A DNA stretch of 9,525 nt. Source: Bacteroidia bacterium (GTDB lineage Bacteria; Bacteroidota; Bacteroidia; Cytophagales; Cyclobacteriaceae). The position numbers and the translations under genes were made by a program. This document shows, piece after piece, positions 6,491 through 9,525 of this stretch. Where the stretch lies: assembly GCA_012031955.1 (NCBI GenBank), contig JAAURZ010000049.1, forward strand, positions 1 through 9,525, read 5' to 3'. The notes under the pieces were generated by a model. The model was not told the DNA's origin. It searched no databases and saw only the letters and a list, made by a program, of their open reading frames with translations. Every line of letters starts with the position of its first letter. The first letter of the stretch is position 1.

Positions 6491-7269
6491 TGCACCTTTC
6501 CCCTCCACTGGTTAAACAAGTCGCTGATTCGTGAGAATGCCTCCGGCGGAAGATCGAAATGCCCGTACCACGTGTATTCAAAATAATAGTTGAGCCTGCT
6601 GAAGCCGCTCTTCACCTCGCCTGCCTTTAACTCCACCAGGTAGTCGTGGTTGGTTTTGCCGGGCTCCCAGGTCACATGCTGTTTGTCTGAAAGCATTTTG
6701 AGGCCGTACAAAAAAAACAGGCGGACGGCGAGCCTGTGTTCCTTTGATTGTATGGCGTCGGCCAGCAATTTCTCAAAGTCCATCTCGTGTATGTTCTCGT
6801 CGATAACAAGGTGCCTTATTTTCTTGGCTTCCGTGGCGCCATAGAATATTTTAAGCGCGTCAATCTTGAGCAGGCGGATGATCACGTAAATAAGTCCTAC
6901 GAGCAGCAACGCGTAGATGAATAAACGCAGCCAGTTTACCGTGGCAGCGGAGCCAAACAAGTCGCTGAGAATTTGCCCGAACCAAATCCAGAAGCGATCC
7001 CAAAGGCTGATGGCAGCGCGTGTTTCGCCATACGTCAACTCGGGATCTTCGCGCATCTGTTCGATCTGCTGCGCATCGAACGGGCGTTCCGTTACAACGG
7101 TGGTGTCGAAACGGTTGAAGTAAGGTTTGTCGTCGTTGTTATACTCCCGTTCTTCCAAATCAAAATCCACGACCTCATCGGCAGCCTCGGTGCTGTCGGC
7201 ATCCTGGGCGCCGGCCGCCAGGCTCAACACCAGCAGCAGGTGCAGCAATATGAATCTAATAGTCCTCAT
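6487..7269 (-). CDS. DUF4129 domain protein with signal peptide and one membrane helix
   Basis: I place the start at ATG 7269, giving 260 residues, because a clean signal peptide begins there (RTIRFILLHLLLVLSLAAGAQ after the Met). An earlier ATG at 7302 would add eleven non-hydrophobic residues. After the signal comes an acidic extracytoplasmic stretch, a membrane helix at about 112-135 (WLRLFIYALLLVGLIYVIIRLL), and a C-terminal DUF4129 domain with ADAIQSKEHRLAVRLFFLYG, TNHDYLVEL and NYYFEYTWYGHFDL. The gene overlaps the preceding membrane-protein gene by 14 nt and the preferred DUF4350 start by 4 nt. DUF4129 is a small domain found in membrane proteins beside MoxR/DUF58 or fused to transglutaminase-like domains; function is unknown and no transglutaminase domain is present here. 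Confidence 0.85.
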   Translation of the reverse strand: MRTIRFILLHLLLVLSLAAGAQDADSTEAADEVVDFDLEEREYNNDDKPYFNRFDTTVVTERPFDAQQIEQMREDPELTYGETRAAISLWDRFWIWFGQILSDLFGSAATVNWLRLFIYALLLVGLIYVIIRLLKIDALKIFYGATEAKKIRHLVIDENIHEMDFEKLLADAIQSKEHRLAVRLFFLYGLKMLSDKQHVTWEPGKTNHDYLVELKAGEVKSGFSRLNYYFEYTWYGHFDLPPEAFSRISDLFNQWRGKVQ

Positions 7270-8260
7270 GCTCAAGGCTGGTGGCGAGCGGTTGCTCACC
7301 AAAGTTTTTCAGTTTGCCGAGCAAACCTCTCGATTCTTTGAATTCCACGAGGCTGAAATATTGAAACGCGAGGCCTACAAGCGGCAACGCATACAGCAGC
7401 ACGTTGGACATGAAGTAAAACATCATGAACACGGTCATGAATACAATGAAGGCAGTGGACGGCCCGTTCTGCGCTACCGGGGTAACGGTGTGAAATTCCA
7501 CCATGAGGCTGTAGACGTACCACGGGATCAGGAAAAAGTAGGAAAAAATAGTTTGCACGTACAAATTGATGCCGCCCACGCCGATGATACTCCAGAATTT
7601 TCCGCGGCCGAGTTTGAACAGCCTGCCCAGCGCAGTAAAAAAATCTGTGCGCTCGTAGTTGGTAATGATGAACACCATCGAAAAATAGATCGTCAGCGCA
7701 ATGAGGACAATGTAGTAGGCGAAAGCGAAGATTACACTGAGAGCGGGGTGGATGAGCCCTGCTACCGCCGTAAGAAGAAACAACGGTATGGCCAACAGCA
7801 ATGCTCCAAGTATGAGGCCGATGTAATAGAGGAACACGTTGGCGAAATTGGTCCAGAACAACTTTTTCACTTCTGTCCATACCTCGTTCACCTGTATGTG
7901 GGTGCTTTGTTTGCGTTTGTAGGCGATGAGGAAACCGTAGGTAGTGGAGATTGTAAGCACGCCGCCGACGAGCGCAAATATGAGTGCGCCGAAAATCTGA
8001 AGAAAAAACTCGCCCGACGAAAAATATGATGCCATGCCCATGGGCGTGGGTGCGTACTCGTTGAAAGTGTCTGCCGCGGAGAACATCCTGCCGATCATTT
8101 CGGCGAAAAGTACGCCCGCCAGCAACACCGCGGGACCGGCAATAAACAACAGGCTTTTTGCAAATGCCTTGAAGTTTTGCTTAAGAAAGAAGTACGTGGC
8201 ATTGACTGTCGAGCTGAAATTTCTCGCGTCTTCAAATACCAGGATTGTATCGTGTTGCAT
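7256..8260 (-). CDS. Polytopic membrane protein of unknown function (about six helices)
   Basis: This protein has 334 residues and no recognised catalytic motif. Hydrophobic stretches lie at about residues 34-57, 86-113, 141-165, 172-199, 224-247 and 270-303, giving roughly six transmembrane helices. A basic, polar loop (YKRKQSTHIQVNEVW, about 114-128) and NYERTDFFTALGRLFKLGRGKFW (about 201-223) lie between helices and are probably cytoplasmic. The start at ATG 8260 overlaps the end of the SpoIIM gene by 29 nt; the end overlaps the DUF4129 start by 14 nt, so it belongs to the operon. I recall an unnamed membrane protein at this position in related Bacteroidota clusters. The overall pattern resembles permease-like proteins built from repeated helices with amphipathic interruptions, but no function can be assigned. 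Confidence 0.85.
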   Translation of the reverse strand: MQHDTILVFEDARNFSSTVNATYFFLKQNFKAFAKSLLFIAGPAVLLAGVLFAEMIGRMFSAADTFNEYAPTPMGMASYFSSGEFFLQIFGALIFALVGGVLTISTTYGFLIAYKRKQSTHIQVNEVWTEVKKLFWTNFANVFLYYIGLILGALLLAIPLFLLTAVAGLIHPALSVIFAFAYYIVLIALTIYFSMVFIITNYERTDFFTALGRLFKLGRGKFWSIIGVGGINLYVQTIFSYFFLIPWYVYSLMVEFHTVTPVAQNGPSTAFIVFMTVFMMFYFMSNVLLYALPLVGLAFQYFSLVEFKESRGLLGKLKNFGEQPLATSLEHEDY

Positions 8261-9206
8261 GTTTATGAAGTCGGAATGGATAGATTATAAAATAGTATAT
8301 CATCACGCATGCGGACGCGCCGATGACAATTGCCTTCAGGCTCCAGTGCATAAAAGCAAAGCGTGTTACGTATGATTCAATGAAGCCGGCCACTATAAAG
8401 AACGGCACCAGGCCCATCACGATCTTGAGACCCTGCATTGCGCCGCGTTTGAAGCCTTCCAGGCGAGAGTAAGTGCCGGGAAACAGGATGCCGTTGCCCA
8501 TGGCGATGCCGGCGGCGCCGGCGATCACGATCGACGTCAGTTCGATGGTGCCATGCAACATGATGACCGGCGCGGCCTGCGCCAGTTGGCCTTCATTGTA
8601 AAACATGGTGAGGAACGCGCCAAGCATCAGCCCGTTCACGAAAAGATAGTAGCCGGTGCCAATCGACGTAAACAAGCCAAACGCAAATGCCTTAAAGCTC
8701 ACGAAAATGTTGTTGACCGTGATCTGCGCAAACATGTCCAGTTGCTGCGACGAGCCATAGATGGCGGTGGCGTTACCGCTTTCAATATTCTGCAGCGTCT
8801 TGTTCACATAGAAGTCGCCGAGTATGAGGCGCACAAATGTGTCGTCGAAAAGTGACGACACCACGCCAATGAGGGTAGTGACGCCGAAAATAAGGAAAGA
8901 GTATAGCAGCGGCTTCCGCACGTTGTAGATAACACGGGGGAGTTCATACTTCCAGAAGTTGACGACGCGATTGGTGTGTTCGCGTTTGTTCTTGTATATC
9001 TCGAGGTGAATTTTCGAAGCGAGCGTATTGAGAAACGTCACCGTGCGGCTATCGGGGTACTGCGTGCGCGCGAAAGAGAGATCGTCTGTGAGTTGGATAA
9101 ATATCTCGGCAAGACGGTCGGGTGTTATCCGCACCCCCGGCCGCAATTCCTTTTCAATTGCTTGCCAGCGGTGCTGGTTTCTTTTCACAAAAGCTGCTTC
9201 CCTCAT
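8232..9206 (-). CDS. Stage II sporulation protein M-like (SpoIIM/DUF95) membrane protein
   Basis: This 324-residue protein matches the long, non-sporulation form of the SpoIIM/DUF95 family. A soluble, charged N-terminus (about 1-95) precedes about six membrane helices (about 99-120, 165-188, 190-204, 212-240, 262-282 and 289-310). The family hallmark HGTIELTSIVIAGAAG lies at 218-233, with NGLMLGAFL at 191-199 and PFFIVAGFIESYVT at 268-281. In spore formers SpoIIM works with SpoIID and SpoIIP in engulfment. Here there are no sporulation genes, so the name is only a family label, and a membrane role with the MoxR/DUF58 operon is inferred. ATG 9206 is the first good start after a 68-nt gap and likely begins the operon. 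An RDD-family gene often beside this cluster is not within the window. Confidence 0.9.
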   Translation of the reverse strand: MREAAFVKRNQHRWQAIEKELRPGVRITPDRLAEIFIQLTDDLSFARTQYPDSRTVTFLNTLASKIHLEIYKNKREHTNRVVNFWKYELPRVIYNVRKPLLYSFLIFGVTTLIGVVSSLFDDTFVRLILGDFYVNKTLQNIESGNATAIYGSSQQLDMFAQITVNNIFVSFKAFAFGLFTSIGTGYYLFVNGLMLGAFLTMFYNEGQLAQAAPVIMLHGTIELTSIVIAGAAGIAMGNGILFPGTYSRLEGFKRGAMQGLKIVMGLVPFFIVAGFIESYVTRFAFMHWSLKAIVIGASACVMIYYFIIYPFRLHKHATRYNPGI

Positions 9207-9222
9207 AGGGTCCGGTTCGGTA

Positions 9223-9254
9223 GAAATATAGCTGGCAACGGCGCATCGCCCAAG
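9223..9254 (-). promoter_or_regulatory. Candidate Bacteroidota-type promoter upstream of the SpoIIM-like gene
   Basis: On the minus strand CTTG (9251-9254) is followed after 20 nt by TATATTTC (9223-9230). This is close to the Bacteroidota pattern TTTG, about 19-20 nt, TANNTTTG; the last base of the -7 box and the first of the -33 box differ. Transcription would start some 10 nt before ATG 9206, leaving a very short leader. It lies in the only gap before the six-gene run, where a promoter is expected. Confidence 0.35.
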
Positions 9255-9274
9255 GGCAACTGCTCAATTTTTTG

Positions 9275-9525
9275 CTACGATTGCATTTTTTTCGAAACAC
9301 TGATCACTTCGTTCCATACACGGAACACATTCTTGTAACATATTTTTTCGATGTCTTCCGGCGAATAACCGCGCTTCAGCAGCACGAAAATGAGGTTGGG
9401 ATAGGCCGAAACATCTTTCAGACCCAGTGGCAGGCTGTCGCCCACGCCGTCGAAATCGGAGCCGATGCCCACATGATCGATACCGATCAGCTTTACCACA
9501 TGGTCGATGTGGTCGGCCACTTTTT
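9275..9525 (-). CDS. Peptidase M19 (membrane dipeptidase family), C-terminal part only
   Basis: The gene enters from the right edge. About 83 residues are visible, ending at TAG 9275. The segment LIGIDHVGIGSDFDGVGD is the M19 signature near the end of the barrel; its SDFDG aspartate belongs to the conserved active-site region. It is followed by LGLKDVSAYPNLIFVLLKRGYSPEDIEKI and NVFRVW, the usual family C-terminus. M19 enzymes are zinc dipeptidases that hydrolyse dipeptides, including in some bacteria those with a D-residue. The GTG at 9520 is internal, not the start, because family sequence continues upstream. Whether it is exported cannot be judged, as its N-terminus is outside. It is 68 nt upstream of the SpoIIM-like gene and probably a separate unit. 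Confidence 0.9.
   Translation of the reverse strand, partial: KVADHIDHVVKLIGIDHVGIGSDFDGVGDSLPLGLKDVSAYPNLIFVLLKRGYSPEDIEKICYKNVFRVWNEVISVSKKMQS

Noticed and set aside
7127..8029. 300-codon plus-strand open frame opposite the six-helix membrane protein
   Set aside because: It is a low-complexity, charged translation opposite a hydrophobic membrane protein, as expected of an antisense shadow; it also crosses the boundary of two real genes.
8232..9206. Evidence of a sporulating organism from the SpoIIM-like gene
   Set aside because: SpoIIM/DUF95 proteins are widespread in non-spore-formers, and no other sporulation gene is present in the window.
9231..9252. Possible terminator hairpin (GGCG/CGCC) after the M19 gene
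   Set aside because: The stem is only four base pairs and has no following T-run on the coding strand.

Overview
The window is a dense minus-strand stretch of what looks like a Bacteroidota (Cytophagales-like) chromosome. This assignment is an inference. It rests on the DUF4129/DUF4350/MoxR/DUF58 gene order led by a SpoIIM-like gene, on a large secreted multidomain metallopeptidase, on mostly weak Shine-Dalgarno signals, and on a TANNTTTG-like promoter element. All credible genes are on the minus strand, so the biological reading order runs from position 9525 down to 1. No RNA genes, mobile elements or CRISPR arrays were seen.

Reading order: (a) 9525-9275, the C-terminal end of a peptidase M19 (membrane/renal dipeptidase-like) gene cut by the window edge. 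(b) A 68-nt gap with a candidate promoter. (c) 9206-2964, a tightly packed operon: SpoIIM/DUF95 membrane protein, a six-helix membrane protein of unknown function, a DUF4129 protein, a DUF4350 protein, a MoxR AAA+ ATPase, and a DUF58 protein. Most junctions overlap by 1 to 29 nt, which suggests translational coupling. (d) A 62-nt gap. (e) 2901-1, a Sec-exported zinc metallopeptidase with Ig-like and jelly-roll-like modules repeated in tandem; its C-terminus lies outside the window.

The operon probably encodes an envelope-associated system in which the cytoplasmic MoxR ATPase acts with the membrane-anchored DUF58 and other membrane partners. MoxR/DUF58 pairs are generally thought to be chaperone-like or to assist metal insertion or complex assembly, but the substrate of this version is not known.

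The main oddity is three single-nucleotide frame disruptions: two in the DUF58 gene (A-runs at 3082-3089 and 3723-3728) and one in the DUF4350 gene (near 6218-6227). Each restores a family-typical protein when one base is added or removed. The simplest reading is consensus error in a long-read assembly. Real gene decay, or slippage for the two A-run sites, remains possible. The 967 codons of the metallopeptidase were checked through in frame without interruption. No clearly new biological system is evident; the operon is the nearest thing to an under-characterised system.
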